A program made the translations under genes and the position numbers. 64,000 bases of DNA. It comes from Pseudenterobacter timonensis. Its GTDB lineage: Bacteria; Pseudomonadota; Gammaproteobacteria; Enterobacterales; Enterobacteriaceae. The notes under the pieces are model-generated. The model made no database searches, was not told where the DNA came from, and saw only the letters and a list, made by a program, of their open reading frames with translations. Each line of letters opens with the position of its first letter. Positions within the stretch are counted from its first letter, which is position 1. The stretch lies in contig NZ_FCOP01000011.1 in NCBI RefSeq assembly GCF_900021175.1, positions 868,001 to 932,000 on the forward strand, given 5' to 3'. Shown piece after piece: positions 38,475-49,702 of this stretch.

Positions 38475-38816
38475 ATGACGATTTCCGCTCAGGTCATCGA
38501 CACTATCGTCGAGTGGATCGACGATAACCTTCATCAGCCGTTGCGTATCGAGGATATCGCCCGGCACGCGGGCTACTCCCGCTGGCATCTGCAGCGGCTT
38601 TTTATGCAGTACAAGGGGGAGAGCCTCGGGCGCTATATCCGTAAACGCAAGCTGCAGCTGGCGGCCCGGGATCTGCGCGAATCGGATGAGAAGGTCTACG
38701 AGATCTGCCTGCGCTACGGGTTTGACTCGCAGCAGACCTTTACCCGCATCTTTACCCGCACCTTCAACCAGCCGCCTGGCGCCTACCGCCGGGAAAACCA
38801 CGACCGGGCGCATTAA
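38475..38816 (+). CDS. ramA: RamA, AraC/XylS-family multidrug-response activator
   Basis: A 113-residue activator consisting of two helix-turn-helix motifs, like MarA and SoxS. It is nearly identical to Salmonella RamA (IARHAGYSRWHLQRLF, YDICLRYGF-type second motif with FDSQQTFTRIFTRTF). It activates acrAB, tolC, micF and related genes. The start at 38475 has GGAGG upstream and gives the exact family length. Expressed from the RamR-controlled promoter before romA; in Klebsiella a second promoter within romA is known. Confidence 0.96.
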   Translation: MTISAQVIDTIVEWIDDNLHQPLRIEDIARHAGYSRWHLQRLFMQYKGESLGRYIRKRKLQLAARDLRESDEKVYEICLRYGFDSQQTFTRIFTRTFNQPPGAYRRENHDRAH

Positions 38817-38843
38817 CGCCCTTCTCCCTGAAAAGGGGGAGGG

Positions 38844-39092
38844 CTATTCCGCCTGCGAAAACCAGCGGCGCCAGATAAAGCGCAGCACGAAAAACTCGAC
38901 CGCGCCGAGGACCAAAAACCACAGGCAGAAAAGCAGGGTGTAGAGCTGGTTAAGATCCATCATATGGAAAAACGAGACCAGCTTTTGCGCCAGCGCCAGT
39001 CCAGGGGAGGGGGCGGGCAGCAGCAGACAGGAGAGCATGGCCATCAGCAGTATGCCTCCTGCCGTTAAGAGGGATTCCAGCGGGTGCTTCAT
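38844..39092 (-). CDS. ybdJ: YbdJ, small inner-membrane protein
   Basis: An 82-residue protein with two hydrophobic helices (about residues 8-28 and 48-68) of the DUF1158 type. It matches E. coli YbdJ at the same length (MKHPLE ... FIWRRWF). Function unknown. In E. coli the next gene upstream is ybdK; here it is followed almost at once by fepC. Confidence 0.92.
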   Translation of the reverse strand: MKHPLESLLTAGGILLMAMLSCLLLPAPSPGLALAQKLVSFFHMMDLNQLYTLLFCLWFLVLGAVEFFVLRFIWRRWFSQAE

Positions 39093-39169
39093 GGTAATGT
39101 TAATCTTCAGTTAAAGAATAATTGTCCGGCATCCGCCCGCGTAAAGCAATAACGGCGCGGCAGGCGGGA
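39093..39169. other. 77-bp junction replacing ybdK-entD-fepA-fes-ybdZ-entF-fepE
   Basis: Only 77 bp separate ybdJ from fepC. In E. coli this interval holds ybdK, hokE, entD, fepA, fes, ybdZ, entF and fepE. No fragment of these genes, IS end or attachment repeat was recognised. A small GCGGG-ATTAA-CCCGC hairpin spans the fepC stop codon. Confidence 0.75.
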
Positions 39170-39970
39170 TTAACCCGCACGCCGTCCCAGCGGTACCACC
39201 AGCGGCGTGCCCGCCACCGGATCGTCAATAATCATGCAGCGCATCCCGTAGATCCGTTCGATCAGGGCCGGCGTCACAATCTCCTCCGGCGCTCCCTGCG
39301 CCACGATCTCCCCGTCGCGCAGGGCGATCAGATGGGTGGCATAGCGGCACGCCTGATTCAGGTCGTGCAGCACCGCCGCCAGGGTGTAACCCTGGGTCTG
39401 GTTCAGCTCGCTTAACAATTCCAGCAGGTCGATCTGATGGCTGATATCGAGCCACGTTGTCGGCTCATCCAGCAGCATGATCGCCGTCTCTTGCGCCAGT
39501 ACCATCGCGATCCATGCCCGCTGGCGCTGGCCGCCGGAGAGCGTATCCACGCTCTGCTGCGCCAGATCGGTAATGCCCGTCGCCCGCATCGCCCGCGCAA
39601 CCGCCTCGTCATCCTCTTTACGCCAGCGGGTGAAGAGCGGCTGGTGGGGATATCGTCCGCGCGCCACCAGCTCCTGCACCGTAATATCGCCCGGCGTGGT
39701 GGCGTTTTGCGCCAGAAGCCCGATACGCCGCGCCACCTCCTTGCTGGCATAGCGCTGGATGGCATCGCCGTCGAGATAAACGTGGCCCTCAAGCGGCGTC
39801 ATCAGGCGGCTCAGGGTCCGCAGCAGCGTCGATTTACCGCAGCCGTTAGGGCCGATAATGGCCGTAAAATGACCGTCGGGGATGTCGACGCTGAGTTCCC
39901 GGGCGACCACTTTTTTGCCGTAGCCCAGAGTAAGGTTTTCGCCGCGCAAGCGGGGGGTGCTGGCATTCAT
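39170..39970 (-). CDS. fepC: FepC, ferric enterobactin ABC transporter ATPase
   Basis: A 266-residue ATPase with Walker A GPNGCGKST, Q-loop LLAQNATTPGD, signature LSGGQRQR, Walker B AIMLLDEPTTWLD and an H-loop in VLHDLN. It drives import of ferric catecholates through FepDG. The ATG overlaps the fepG stop (ATGA). The C terminus is a few residues shorter than in E. coli. Confidence 0.96.
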   Translation of the reverse strand: MNASTPRLRGENLTLGYGKKVVARELSVDIPDGHFTAIIGPNGCGKSTLLRTLSRLMTPLEGHVYLDGDAIQRYASKEVARRIGLLAQNATTPGDITVQELVARGRYPHQPLFTRWRKEDDEAVARAMRATGITDLAQQSVDTLSGGQRQRAWIAMVLAQETAIMLLDEPTTWLDISHQIDLLELLSELNQTQGYTLAAVLHDLNQACRYATHLIALRDGEIVAQGAPEEIVTPALIERIYGMRCMIIDDPVAGTPLVVPLGRRAG

Positions 39971-40959
39971 TTCCTGCGGGACTCCTGAACGAGCAAGACG
40001 ATAAGGTAGATACCGCCGAGACTGACGGTTACCACGCCTACCGGAAGTTGATAAGGCATAAAGAGGCGCTGGGCGCAGATATCGGCGGCGAGCAGCAGCA
40101 GGGCGCCGCAGAGCGCCGACTGGGTCAGCCCCCAGCGCGCGGTGCGGCCAAGCCGCCGGGCAATGTGGGGCGCCACCAGCGCAATAAAGGAGATCGGCCC
40201 GGCGATGGCGGTTGCCGCCGCGGTCAGCACTACCGCCACCAGCATCAGCAGCAGGCGCGAGCGCTCCACGCTGACGCCCAGCGCGCAGGCGCTCTCGTCA
40301 CCCATCTCCAGCAGGCGCATCCGGCGCGACAGCAGCCAGGCGCCGATAAACATCAACGCGATGAGCGGCGCCGCGGGAACGGTTTTCGTCCAGGTCAGGC
40401 CGTTGAGCGAGCCGGCAAACCAGAGCCCGGCGGAGAGGGAGGTCTCCAGGGAGGCCTGCAGCAGAAGCCAGGTGTTAAAGGCCATCAGCATGGCGCGCAT
40501 TCCGATACCGATGATAATCAGCCGGAAGGTGTCGATCCCGTCGCGCCAGGCGAGCGCCCAGACGACCAGCGAGGTGAGAATGCCGCCCGCCATCGCCGCG
40601 AGGGTAATGGCGGTGAGATGCTGGCCGAAGATCACCATCGCCACCAGCACGCCGCTCCACGCTCCGGTGTTAAAACCCATTACGTCCGGGCTGCCGAGCG
40701 GGTTACGCATCAGGGACTGGAAAATCGCGCCGCTGACCCCGAGCGCCGCGCCCACGATTATCGCCATCGCCACGCGCGGCAGACGCCACTCGGTGACCAC
40801 CAGCGTCATACTGCGCGGGGCGCTGCCGGTGAGAGCCTGAAAAACCTGCGTAAAGTCGAGCATTACCGCGCCGCTGCGCAGGCTCCAGATCGCCAGCAGC
40901 AGAACGGTGAGAATCAGCAGAGCGCAGCTGGCGACCAGCCGACGGGAGGGGGCCATCAC
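39967..40959 (-). CDS. fepG: FepG, ferric enterobactin ABC permease
   Basis: A 330-residue FecCD-family inner-membrane permease with about ten helices. Family segments are LPRVAMAIIVGAALGVSGAI, NPLGSPDVMGFNTGA and GPISFIALVAPHIAR. GTG at 40959 gives the E. coli length; the ATG one codon later is equally placed over the fepD stop (GTGATG). Coupled to fepD and fepC. Confidence 0.96.
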   Translation of the reverse strand: MMAPSRRLVASCALLILTVLLLAIWSLRSGAVMLDFTQVFQALTGSAPRSMTLVVTEWRLPRVAMAIIVGAALGVSGAIFQSLMRNPLGSPDVMGFNTGAWSGVLVAMVIFGQHLTAITLAAMAGGILTSLVVWALAWRDGIDTFRLIIIGIGMRAMLMAFNTWLLLQASLETSLSAGLWFAGSLNGLTWTKTVPAAPLIALMFIGAWLLSRRMRLLEMGDESACALGVSVERSRLLLMLVAVVLTAAATAIAGPISFIALVAPHIARRLGRTARWGLTQSALCGALLLLAADICAQRLFMPYQLPVGVVTVSLGGIYLIVLLVQESRRK

Positions 40960-41960
40960 GCTGCACCTCCCCGCTTGCGTCGCACCAGAAAGATCAGCAC
41001 CGGCGCGCCGATAAAGGCGCTGACCACCGAGACGCGCAGCTCTCCCGGCACCAGCAGACGCCCGATAATATCGGCAAACAGCAGCAGGGCAGGGGTCGCC
41101 AGCAGGGTCACCGGCAGCGACCAGCGGTGATCCGCCCCCACCAGCCAGCGCGCCATGTGCGGCATCATCAGGCCGATAAAGGCGATCGGGCCGACCACCG
41201 CCGTGGCGCTGCCGCAGAGCACCGCGATCGCCAGCAGGCCGGTAAGCTGGGTGCGCGCCACGCGGCTGCCGAGGGCGGTAGCGGTGTCGCTGCCGAGGCT
41301 CAGGCTGTTAAGCGCCCGGCTGGAGAGAAGCGCCACGGCGCCGGCAATCACCACCGGAATGACCACCGCTTTTAGCGTTTGCAGGGTACGGATATCGAGC
41401 GAGCCCGCCTGCCAGAAGCGCAGCTGATCGTAGACGTCCGGGTTAAGCAGGGCGATGCCGTTGGAGAGCCCCTCCAGCACCGCGCCGAGCGCCACTCCCG
41501 CCAGCGTTAGCCGCACCGGGCTGAGCTGACCGCCGCCCTGGCTGCCGGTAAACGCCACCACCAGGGAGGCGGCCAGCGCGCCGCAAACGGCCATGCCGAG
41601 CTGCTCCATGGGGGAGGAGAAACCAAAGAGCGCCGCCCCCAGCACAATGGCGAAGCTCGCCCCGGCGTTAACGCCAAGAATACCGGGATCGGCCAGCGGG
41701 TTACGGGTAAGGGTCTGCATCAGCGCGCCGGCCAGACCGAGCGCCGCGCCAGCCAGCAGTCCGGCAAGGGTTCGCGGCAGGCGGGCATCCAGCACGATGG
41801 TGCAGTCGACGCTCTGACAGGTGCCAAAAAGCGCGTCGATCACCACCGCGCCGGGCAGGGATTTTGCGCCTGTCAGCAGGCTTAGCGCGATGGCCAGCAG
41901 CAGTATCAATAGCAGTGAAGGCACGGCAACGGCGCGCGCCGGGTGAGAGGAAAACGACAT
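40956..41960 (-). CDS. fepD: FepD, ferric enterobactin ABC permease
   Basis: A 334-residue FecCD-family permease that pairs with FepG. It shows ARLPRTLAGLLAGAALGLAG, NPLADPGILGVNAGAS and GPIAFIGLMMPHMAR. The start at 41960 gives the E. coli length and has GGAT upstream; an ATG four codons earlier lacks a ribosome site. First gene of fepDGC, divergent from entS, with a Fur box in between. Confidence 0.95.
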   Translation of the reverse strand: MSFSSHPARAVAVPSLLLILLLAIALSLLTGAKSLPGAVVIDALFGTCQSVDCTIVLDARLPRTLAGLLAGAALGLAGALMQTLTRNPLADPGILGVNAGASFAIVLGAALFGFSSPMEQLGMAVCGALAASLVVAFTGSQGGGQLSPVRLTLAGVALGAVLEGLSNGIALLNPDVYDQLRFWQAGSLDIRTLQTLKAVVIPVVIAGAVALLSSRALNSLSLGSDTATALGSRVARTQLTGLLAIAVLCGSATAVVGPIAFIGLMMPHMARWLVGADHRWSLPVTLLATPALLLFADIIGRLLVPGELRVSVVSAFIGAPVLIFLVRRKRGGAA

Positions 41961-41977
41961 AGCGACATCCATGATTT

Positions 41978-42002
41978 GATAATGATATTAATTATCGTTA
42001 TC
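41978..42002. promoter_or_regulatory. Fur box between fepD and entS
   Basis: A 25-bp region, GATAATGATATTAATTATCG then TTATC, with overlapping GATAATGAT and ATTATC half sites, fits two stacked Fur sites. It lies 17 bp before the fepD ATG and 69 bp before entS, so it can control both, as in E. coli. Confidence 0.88.
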
Positions 42003-42071
42003 TATCTTATTTGGCTATGTTAGCATGTGCCGCCATGAAATGGGTAGAACGTTAGTCGACAAGGTCTTGTC

Positions 42072-43319
42072 ATGAATCAAAAATCCTGGCTGCTCAACCT
42101 CAGCCTGCTGAAAACGCATCCGGCCTTCCGCGCCGTCTTTATCGCCCGCTTTATCTCCATCTTATCTCTCGGCCTGCTCGGGGTGGCGGTGCCGGTGCAA
42201 ATTCAGACGATGACCGGCTCCAGCTGGCTGGTGGGACTCTCCGTCACCTTGACCGGCGGAGCGATGTTTATCGGACTGATGGTCGGCGGCGTGCTGGCGG
42301 ATCGTTACGAGCGCAAAAAGCTGATCCTGCTGGCGCGGGGCACCTGCGGCATCGGCTTTATCGGCCTCTGCATCAATGCCCTGCTGCCGGAGCCGTCGCT
42401 GCTGGCGATTTACGCGCTCGGAGTATGGGACGGCCTCTTTGCCGCCATCGGCGTTACCGCGCTGCTGGCCGCCACCCCCGCGCTGGTGGGGCGCGAGAAT
42501 CTGATGCAGGCGGGGGCGATCACCATGCTGACCGTTCGCCTGGGCTCGGTGATTTCACCGATGGCGGGCGGCCTGCTGCTGGCGACCGGGGGCGTGGCGT
42601 GGAATTACGGCCTGGCGGCGGCGGGCACGTTTATTACCACGCTTACCCTGCTGCGCCTGCCGCTTCTGCCGCCGCCTCCCCGGCAGCGGGAACATCCGCT
42701 GACCTCGCTGATGGCGGCGATCCGCTTTCTCTTCAGCAATCCTCTTATCGGCGGTATCGCGCTGCTGGGAGGGCTGTTAACCATGGCGAGCGCGGTGCGC
42801 GTTCTCTATCCGGCGCTGGCGGGGGAATGGCAGATGAGCGCCTCTGAAATCGGCCTGCTTTATGCGGCGATCCCCCTTGGGGCGGCCTTCGGCGCGCTCA
42901 CCAGCGGCAACCTGGCGCAGCGCCCGCGACCAGGGCTGATTATGCTGCTGACCACCCTGGCGTCGTTTATCGCTATCGGCTTCTTCAGCCTGATGCCGCT
43001 CTGGGGGCTGGGAGTCGTCTGCCTGGCGCTCTTCGGCTGGCTGAGCGCGGTGAGTTCGCTTCTGCAATACACCCTGATTCAGACCCAGACGCCAGAGGCG
43101 ATGCTCGGGCGGATCAACGGCCTGTGGACCGCGCAGAACGTCACCGGCGATGCGGCTGGCGCCGCGATTGTCGGCGGGCTGGGGGCGGTGATGACACCCG
43201 CGGCGGCGGCCAGCAGCAGCGGCTTCGCGCTGGCGATAGTCGGAGTGATTTTGCTGGTGGCGCTGGTGGAGTTGCGACGGTTCCGGCAGGAGGCTGTGCC
43301 GACCTCGCAGGTTGGATAA
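42072..43319 (+). CDS. entS: EntS, enterobactin exporter (MFS)
   Basis: A 415-residue major-facilitator protein with about 12 helices, exporting enterobactin to the periplasm. It is nearly E. coli-identical in the N-terminal half ([43 protein letters not shown]). It shares the Fur-controlled region with fepDGC. With the assembly gene entF absent from the locus, its substrate here is uncertain. Confidence 0.95.
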   Translation: MNQKSWLLNLSLLKTHPAFRAVFIARFISILSLGLLGVAVPVQIQTMTGSSWLVGLSVTLTGGAMFIGLMVGGVLADRYERKKLILLARGTCGIGFIGLCINALLPEPSLLAIYALGVWDGLFAAIGVTALLAATPALVGRENLMQAGAITMLTVRLGSVISPMAGGLLLATGGVAWNYGLAAAGTFITTLTLLRLPLLPPPPRQREHPLTSLMAAIRFLFSNPLIGGIALLGGLLTMASAVRVLYPALAGEWQMSASEIGLLYAAIPLGAAFGALTSGNLAQRPRPGLIMLLTTLASFIAIGFFSLMPLWGLGVVCLALFGWLSAVSSLLQYTLIQTQTPEAMLGRINGLWTAQNVTGDAAGAAIVGGLGAVMTPAAAASSSGFALAIVGVILLVALVELRRFRQEAVPTSQVG

Positions 43320-43440
43320 GGCGCAGCCGCCGTCCGGCACGATGCCCGGTGGCGCTGCGCTTACCGGGCCTACGGATTAGAAGGCCGCAGGTCGGGTAAG
43401 GCGAAGCCGCCACCCGACAACGCTGCATTTACCGGGCCTG
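43320..43440. repeat. REP cluster between entS and fepB
   Basis: Three or more REP-type units in alternating orientation: GGCGCAGCCGCCGTCCGGC, GCCCGGTGGCGCTGCGC...GGGCC, and GGTCGGGTAAGGCGAAGCC...ACCCGAC. They lie between the convergent entS and fepB genes. Confidence 0.8.
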
Positions 43441-43456
43441 CGCCATCTAAAACGTC

Positions 43457-44416
43457 TTATTTGAACAGCGTCGCTAAACGCGATAACACCCGCATGGCGC
43501 TGTAATAATCCAGACGGAAGGTCTCCGTACCCAGCGCCCAGACGCGTTTGTTCTTCACCGCAGGCAGATGCGCCAGCAGCGGGTTGGCGTAAATCGCATC
43601 CACATCTTTCTGGTCACCGGCAAACAGGAACAGCCCTTCGCCGTTCAGCCCCGTCGCCAGATTTTCTCCTCCGAGCTGAATAATGTCGTGGCGTTTGCCC
43701 TGGCTCTGGGAGGTATGCAGCCCGGCGGGCAGCGGGGCGAGGGTAAAGCCGAGCTGTTGCAGCAGCTTGCCCTGGGCGGAGTCGGCGGTCCAGAGGTTAG
43801 CGCTATGGGCGGCGGCGGTGTAGACGATGGCGTTGACCGGTTGCGGCGGCAGCTTCATCTGCTGTTTCACCTGCGCGAGCGCGTTATCAAACTCCGCGAT
43901 GCGCGCGGCGGCCTGCTTCTCCTGGCCGGTGAGCGTGCCAAGCTGCGTCAGCAGCGCCTGCCAGCTTTTGTCATCGTAGTTAATGACCAGCGTCGGGGCG
44001 ATGGTGGAGAGCTGGTCATACAGCGCCAGCGCCGAGTCGCCCCCCGTGGCGCTAATCAGGATCAGATCCGGCATCTGGGCGGCCACCGCCTCGGCGCTCG
44101 GCTCGCCAATATAGAGGCGGGTCAGCTTACGCTCTCTGGCAATTTCCCCCCACTGGCGCAAAAAGCCCTGGTCATCCGCCACCCGGTTGTTGGGGGTAGT
44201 CGCGCCGCTGGCGACCACCGGCGCGTCAATCGCCAGCAGTGAGCCGGTGAGCGTGACGCTGGTAGAGACGATACGCGTCGGCTTGCTTTCCAGCGTGTGG
44301 GTTCCCCGGCTGTCGGTGACCTGCCGCGGCCAGTCGGCGGCGGTGGCTGAGATTATTCCTGAAAGCAAAAGCCCGATAAAAAGCAGGGCGTTACGGTATA
44401 CGGCGGGGAAATTCAC
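43457..44416 (-). CDS. fepB: FepB, periplasmic ferric enterobactin-binding protein
   Basis: A 319-residue periplasmic binding protein with a signal peptide ([19 protein letters not shown]). Motifs are [36 protein letters not shown] and [20 protein letters not shown]. It hands ferric catecholate to FepDGC. The start codon is GTG at 44416, which gives the E. coli-like length. Divergent from entC with Fur boxes between them. Confidence 0.95.
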   Translation of the reverse strand: MNFPAVYRNALLFIGLLLSGIISATAADWPRQVTDSRGTHTLESKPTRIVSTSVTLTGSLLAIDAPVVASGATTPNNRVADDQGFLRQWGEIARERKLTRLYIGEPSAEAVAAQMPDLILISATGGDSALALYDQLSTIAPTLVINYDDKSWQALLTQLGTLTGQEKQAAARIAEFDNALAQVKQQMKLPPQPVNAIVYTAAAHSANLWTADSAQGKLLQQLGFTLAPLPAGLHTSQSQGKRHDIIQLGGENLATGLNGEGLFLFAGDQKDVDAIYANPLLAHLPAVKNKRVWALGTETFRLDYYSAMRVLSRLATLFK

Positions 44417-44441
44417 AAGGCGGCATCCTGTTTTAGATGTG

Positions 44442-44460
44442 GTTAATGCTTCTCATTTTC
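44442..44460 (-). promoter_or_regulatory. Fur box upstream of fepB
   Basis: Read on the minus strand, GAAAATGAGAAGCATTAAC agrees with the 19-bp Fur consensus GATAATGATAATCATTATC at 15 positions. It lies 26 bp before the fepB start. Confidence 0.82.
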
Positions 44461-44556
44461 ATAAATGCGGCGGCGGGATGCAAGCGTCGGACGCACAAGA
44501 TGCGCACCCGGCGGTTGACACTCCGGCGCTCTGCGATTAGGTTAGCCATCGAAAAT

Positions 44557-44575
44557 ATAAATGATAATTATTCTT
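44557..44575 (+). promoter_or_regulatory. Fur box upstream of entCEBAH
   Basis: ATAAATGATAATTATTCTT contains the Fur core TGATAATTATT and lies about 30 bp before the entC start, overlapping the expected promoter. Match to the 19-bp consensus is 13 positions. Confidence 0.8.
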
Positions 44576-44603
44576 AATGCTTTTATCATTTTTGGAGGAT
44601 GAT

Positions 44604-45779
<1,176 letters not shown>

Positions 45780-45788
45780 GGAGTTATC

Positions 45789-47399
45789 ATGACCATCCCC
45801 TTTACCCGCTGGCCCGAAGCGTTTGCCCGGCGCTACCGTGAAAAAGGCTACTGGCAGGATCTGCCGCTGACCGACATCCTGACCCGCCACGCCGGGCGCG
45901 ATACGGTGGCGATTATCGACGGCGAGCGGCGCTATACCTACCGCCAGTTTAACCAGGCGGTGGAGAATCTGGCCGCGACGTTTCAGGCGCAGGGCATCCG
46001 CCGCGGCGAAACGGCGCTGGTGCAGCTGGGCAACGTGGCGGAATTTTATATCACCTTCTTCGCTCTGCTGCAGGCGGGGATCGCCCCGGTTAACGCGCTT
46101 TTCAGCCACCAGCGCAGCGAGCTTAACGCCTACGCATTACAGATTAAGCCTGCGCTGATGATTGCCGATCGCGCCCATGCCTGCTTCGCCACGGACGATT
46201 TCCTCAACACCTTTGTCGCGGAGCACTGTTCGGTGCGCCACGTGCTGCTGCGCGGCGGCGACGGCGATCGGGCGCTGGAAAAGGCTATCGCCCGCCCGGC
46301 GGATAATTTCTTTGCCAATCCGACCCCTGCCGATGAGGTGGCCTTTTTCCAGCTCTCCGGCGGCAGCACCGGCACCCCGAAGCTCATTCCGCGTACCCAT
46401 AACGACTACTATTACAGTATCCGGCGCAGCAATGAGATCTGCGGCATTACCGCAGAGACCCGCTACCTGAATGCGCTGCCCGCCGCGCATAACTATGCCA
46501 TGAGCTCCCCCGGCTCGCTGGGGGTATTCCTCGCCGGCGGCTGCGTGGTGCTGGCTTCCGATCCAAGCGCCACGCTCTGCTTCCCGCTGATTGAAAAGCA
46601 CCAGATAAATGTCACCTCGCTGGTGCCGCCCGCGGTCAGCCTCTGGCTCCAGGCGATAGCCGAGGGGGCGGGTAATAACCAGCTTCGCTCGCTGAAGCTG
46701 CTGCAGGTGGGCGGCGCACGCATCGCCGCCTCCCTGGCCGCCCGCATTCCGGCTGAGATCGGCTGCCAGCTACAGCAGGTCTTCGGCATGGCGGAGGGGC
46801 TGGTGAACTACACTGCGCTGGACGACACGCCCGAACGCATCATCAACACCCAGGGGCGCCCTATGTGCCCCGACGACGAGGTGTGGGTGGCTGACGAAAA
46901 TGGCAATCCGCTGCCGCGCGGCGTGGTAGGGCGCCTGATGACCCGCGGGCCCTATACCTTCCGCGGCTATTTCAACAGTCCGGAACACAACGCCAGCGCG
47001 TTCGATGAAAACGGCTTCTATTGCTCCGGCGACCTGATTGCCATCGATGAAGAGGGCTACATCACCGTACAGGGGCGCGAAAAAGATCAGATCAACCGCG
47101 GGGGCGAGAAGATCGCCGCCGAGGAGATCGAAAACCTGCTGTTGCGCCATGAGGCCGTGATCCACGCGGCGCTGGTCAGCATGGAGGATAACCTGCTGGG
47201 GGAGAAAAGCTGCGCTTACCTGGTGGTGAAACAGCCCCTTCGCGCGGTTGAGGTGCGCCGGTTCCTGCGGGAGCAGGGGGTGGCCGATTACAAGCTGCCG
47301 GACCGCGTGGAGTGCGTGGAAGCGCTGCCGCTGACGCCGGTGGGGAAAGTTGACAAGAAACAGTTGCGCCTGTGGCTGGCTGAACGCGCCAGGGGCTGA
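45789..47399 (+). CDS. entE: EntE, 2,3-dihydroxybenzoate-AMP ligase
   Basis: A 536-residue adenylating enzyme, same length as E. coli, that activates 2,3-dihydroxybenzoate and loads it on EntB. It has the AMP-binding core [20 protein letters not shown], and the C-terminal lysine in [11 protein letters not shown]. Nine bases after entC. Confidence 0.97.
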   Translation: MTIPFTRWPEAFARRYREKGYWQDLPLTDILTRHAGRDTVAIIDGERRYTYRQFNQAVENLAATFQAQGIRRGETALVQLGNVAEFYITFFALLQAGIAPVNALFSHQRSELNAYALQIKPALMIADRAHACFATDDFLNTFVAEHCSVRHVLLRGGDGDRALEKAIARPADNFFANPTPADEVAFFQLSGGSTGTPKLIPRTHNDYYYSIRRSNEICGITAETRYLNALPAAHNYAMSSPGSLGVFLAGGCVVLASDPSATLCFPLIEKHQINVTSLVPPAVSLWLQAIAEGAGNNQLRSLKLLQVGGARIAASLAARIPAEIGCQLQQVFGMAEGLVNYTALDDTPERIINTQGRPMCPDDEVWVADENGNPLPRGVVGRLMTRGPYTFRGYFNSPEHNASAFDENGFYCSGDLIAIDEEGYITVQGREKDQINRGGEKIAAEEIENLLLRHEAVIHAALVSMEDNLLGEKSCAYLVVKQPLRAVEVRRFLREQGVADYKLPDRVECVEALPLTPVGKVDKKQLRLWLAERARG

Positions 47400-47409
47400 G
47401 GAGAGAAGA

Positions 47410-48264
47410 ATGGCAATTCCAAAATTAACGGGCTATACGCTGCCCACCGCGGCGGATCTGCCGCAGAACAAGGTAAACTGGGCCTTTGAGCCGGAGCACG
47501 CGGCGCTGCTTATTCACGATATGCAGGCCTATTTCCTCAACTTCTGGGGGGAGAACTGCCCGATGATGGCGCAGGTAGTGGCGAATATCGTCAGGCTGCG
47601 TGACTACTGCAAACAGCACAACATTCCGGTCTACTACACCGCCCAGCCGAAAGAGCAGAGCGATGAAGATCGCGCCCTGCTGAACGATATGTGGGGACCG
47701 GGCCTGACCCGTTCTCCGGAACAGCAGCGCATTATCTCCGAACTGGCTCCGGACGAAACGGATACGGTACTGGTGAAGTGGCGCTACAGCGCCTTTCACC
47801 GCTCGCCGCTGGAGCAGATGCTGAAGGAGACGGGACGCAATCAGCTCCTGATTACCGGCGTCTATGCCCATATCGGCTGCATGACCACCGCCACCGACGC
47901 GTTTATGCGCGATATCAAACCGTTCTTTATCGCCGATGCGCTGGCGGACTTCAGCCGCGAGGAGCATCTGATGTCGCTGAAGTACGTGGCGGGACGTTCC
48001 GGTCGCGTGGTGATGAGCGACGACCTGCTCCCTTCCATTCCGGCGAGCAAAGAGGCGCTGCGCGCCGTGATCCTGCCGCTGCTGGATGAGTCCGACGAGC
48101 CGATGGATGACGAAAACCTGATCGACTACGGACTGGACTCCGTGCGCATGATGGCGCTGGCGGCCCGCTGGCGTAAAGTACACGGCGATATCGACTTCGT
48201 GATGCTGGCGAAAAATCCCACCCTGGATGCCTGGTGGGCGCTGCTGTCGCGCGAGGTGAAGTGA
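47410..48264 (+). CDS. entB: EntB, isochorismatase and aryl carrier protein
   Basis: A 284-residue bifunctional protein. The N-terminal isochorismatase domain (LIHDMQAYFLNFWG, KWRYSAFHRS, GVYAHIGCMTTA) makes 2,3-dihydro-2,3-dihydroxybenzoate. The C-terminal carrier domain keeps the phosphopantetheine serine in YGLDSVRMMA (about residue 244). The usual phosphopantetheinyl transferase, EntD, is not in this locus. Its stop overlaps the entA start by one base. Confidence 0.97.
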   Translation: MAIPKLTGYTLPTAADLPQNKVNWAFEPEHAALLIHDMQAYFLNFWGENCPMMAQVVANIVRLRDYCKQHNIPVYYTAQPKEQSDEDRALLNDMWGPGLTRSPEQQRIISELAPDETDTVLVKWRYSAFHRSPLEQMLKETGRNQLLITGVYAHIGCMTTATDAFMRDIKPFFIADALADFSREEHLMSLKYVAGRSGRVVMSDDLLPSIPASKEALRAVILPLLDESDEPMDDENLIDYGLDSVRMMALAARWRKVHGDIDFVMLAKNPTLDAWWALLSREVK

Positions 48265-49013
48265 TGTTCGACTTCAGGAATAAAACCGTCTGGGTGACCG
48301 GCGCCGGTAAGGGTATCGGCTACGCCACGGCGCTGGCCTTCGTGGAGGCTGGCGCAACGGTGACTGGCTTTGACATCGCCTTTCCGGGCGATGACTATCC
48401 CTTTGCCACTGAAGTGCTGGACGTGGCAGATGCCGGACAGGTGAGCGACGTGGGCGGGCGCTTGCTGCGCCAGCTGACGCGCCTTGATGTGCTGGTGAAC
48501 GCGGCGGGTATTCTGCGTATGGGAGAGACCGACAGGCTTTCTCAGGCGGACTGGCAACAGACCTTTGCGGTCAACGTGGGCGGCGCGTTTAACCTCTTTC
48601 AGCTGACCATGGAGCAGTTTCGCCGTCAGCAGGGCGGGGCGGTGGTGACCGTGGCTTCCGATGCGGCACATACGCCGCGCATCGGCATGAGCGCCTATGG
48701 CGCGTCGAAAGCGGCCCTGAAAAGCCTGGCGCTGACCGTCGGCCTTGAGCTGGCGGGCAGCGGCGTACGCTGTAATCTGGTCTCGCCAGGCTCAACGGAT
48801 ACCGACATGCAGCGCACGCTGTGGAAAAGCAGCGACGCGGAGCAGCAGCGTATTCGCGGCTTTGGTGAGCAGTTTAAGCTGGGTATTCCGCTTGGCAAAA
48901 TCGCCCGGCCGCAGGAGATCGCCAGCACCATTCTGTTCCTCGCCTCTGATTGCGCCAGCCACATTACCCTGCAGGATATTGTGGTAGACGGCGGCTCCAC
49001 GCTGGGGGCATAG
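48264..49013 (+). CDS. entA: EntA, 2,3-dihydro-2,3-dihydroxybenzoate dehydrogenase
   Basis: A 249-residue short-chain dehydrogenase that oxidises dihydro-DHB to 2,3-dihydroxybenzoate with NAD. It has TGAGKGIG, NAAGILRMG, the active site SAYGASKAALK, and VSPGSTDTDM. The ATG at 48264 is one base into the entB stop. Closely E. coli-like. Confidence 0.97.
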   Translation: MFDFRNKTVWVTGAGKGIGYATALAFVEAGATVTGFDIAFPGDDYPFATEVLDVADAGQVSDVGGRLLRQLTRLDVLVNAAGILRMGETDRLSQADWQQTFAVNVGGAFNLFQLTMEQFRRQQGGAVVTVASDAAHTPRIGMSAYGASKAALKSLALTVGLELAGSGVRCNLVSPGSTDTDMQRTLWKSSDAEQQRIRGFGEQFKLGIPLGKIARPQEIASTILFLASDCASHITLQDIVVDGGSTLGA

Positions 49014-49427
<414 letters not shown>

Positions 49428-49447
49428 CCAGCTGCGCTTACCCGGCC

Positions 49448-49702
49448 CGTAGGCCGGGTAAGGCAAATCCGCCACCCGGCGTTTACAGCATTGAGACCAG
49501 TGCGTAGGCCGGGTAAGGCAAATCCGCCACCCGGCGTTTACAGCATCGAAACCAGTTCGTAGGCCGGGTAAGGCAAAGCCGCCACCCGGCGTTTACAGCA
49601 TCGAGACCAGTTCGTAGGCCGGGTAAGGCGAAGCCGCCACCCGGCGTTTACAGCATCGAGACCAGTTCGTAGGCCGGGTAAGGCGAAGCCGCCACCCGGC
49701 GT
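49448..49702. repeat. 55-bp tandem repeat array: REP fused to a copy of the M20 gene's 3' end
   Basis: Five unit starts (CGTAGGCCGGGTAAGGC) occur at 49448, 49503, 49558, 49613 and 49668, an exact 55-bp period. Each unit holds a REP palindrome (GGCCGGGTAAGGC...GCCGCCACCCGGC) then GTTTACAGCATCGAGACCAG or a close variant. The last unit runs into the stop end of the peptidase gene, whose final codons (CTG ATT TCG ATG TTG TAA on the minus strand) are the same sequence. So the array is a copied gene-end plus REP block. The first two units read CAAAT and the others CAAAG or CGAAG. Confidence 0.93.

Noticed and set aside
38818..38844. Terminator after ramA
   Set aside because: A GCCCTTCTCCC/GGGGGAGGGC hairpin is present, but no T run follows on either strand, so it is not scored as a terminator.
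49448..49702. CRISPR-like array
   Set aside because: The period is fully repetitive with no unique spacers. The units are REP plus a gene-end copy, and no cas genes are present.
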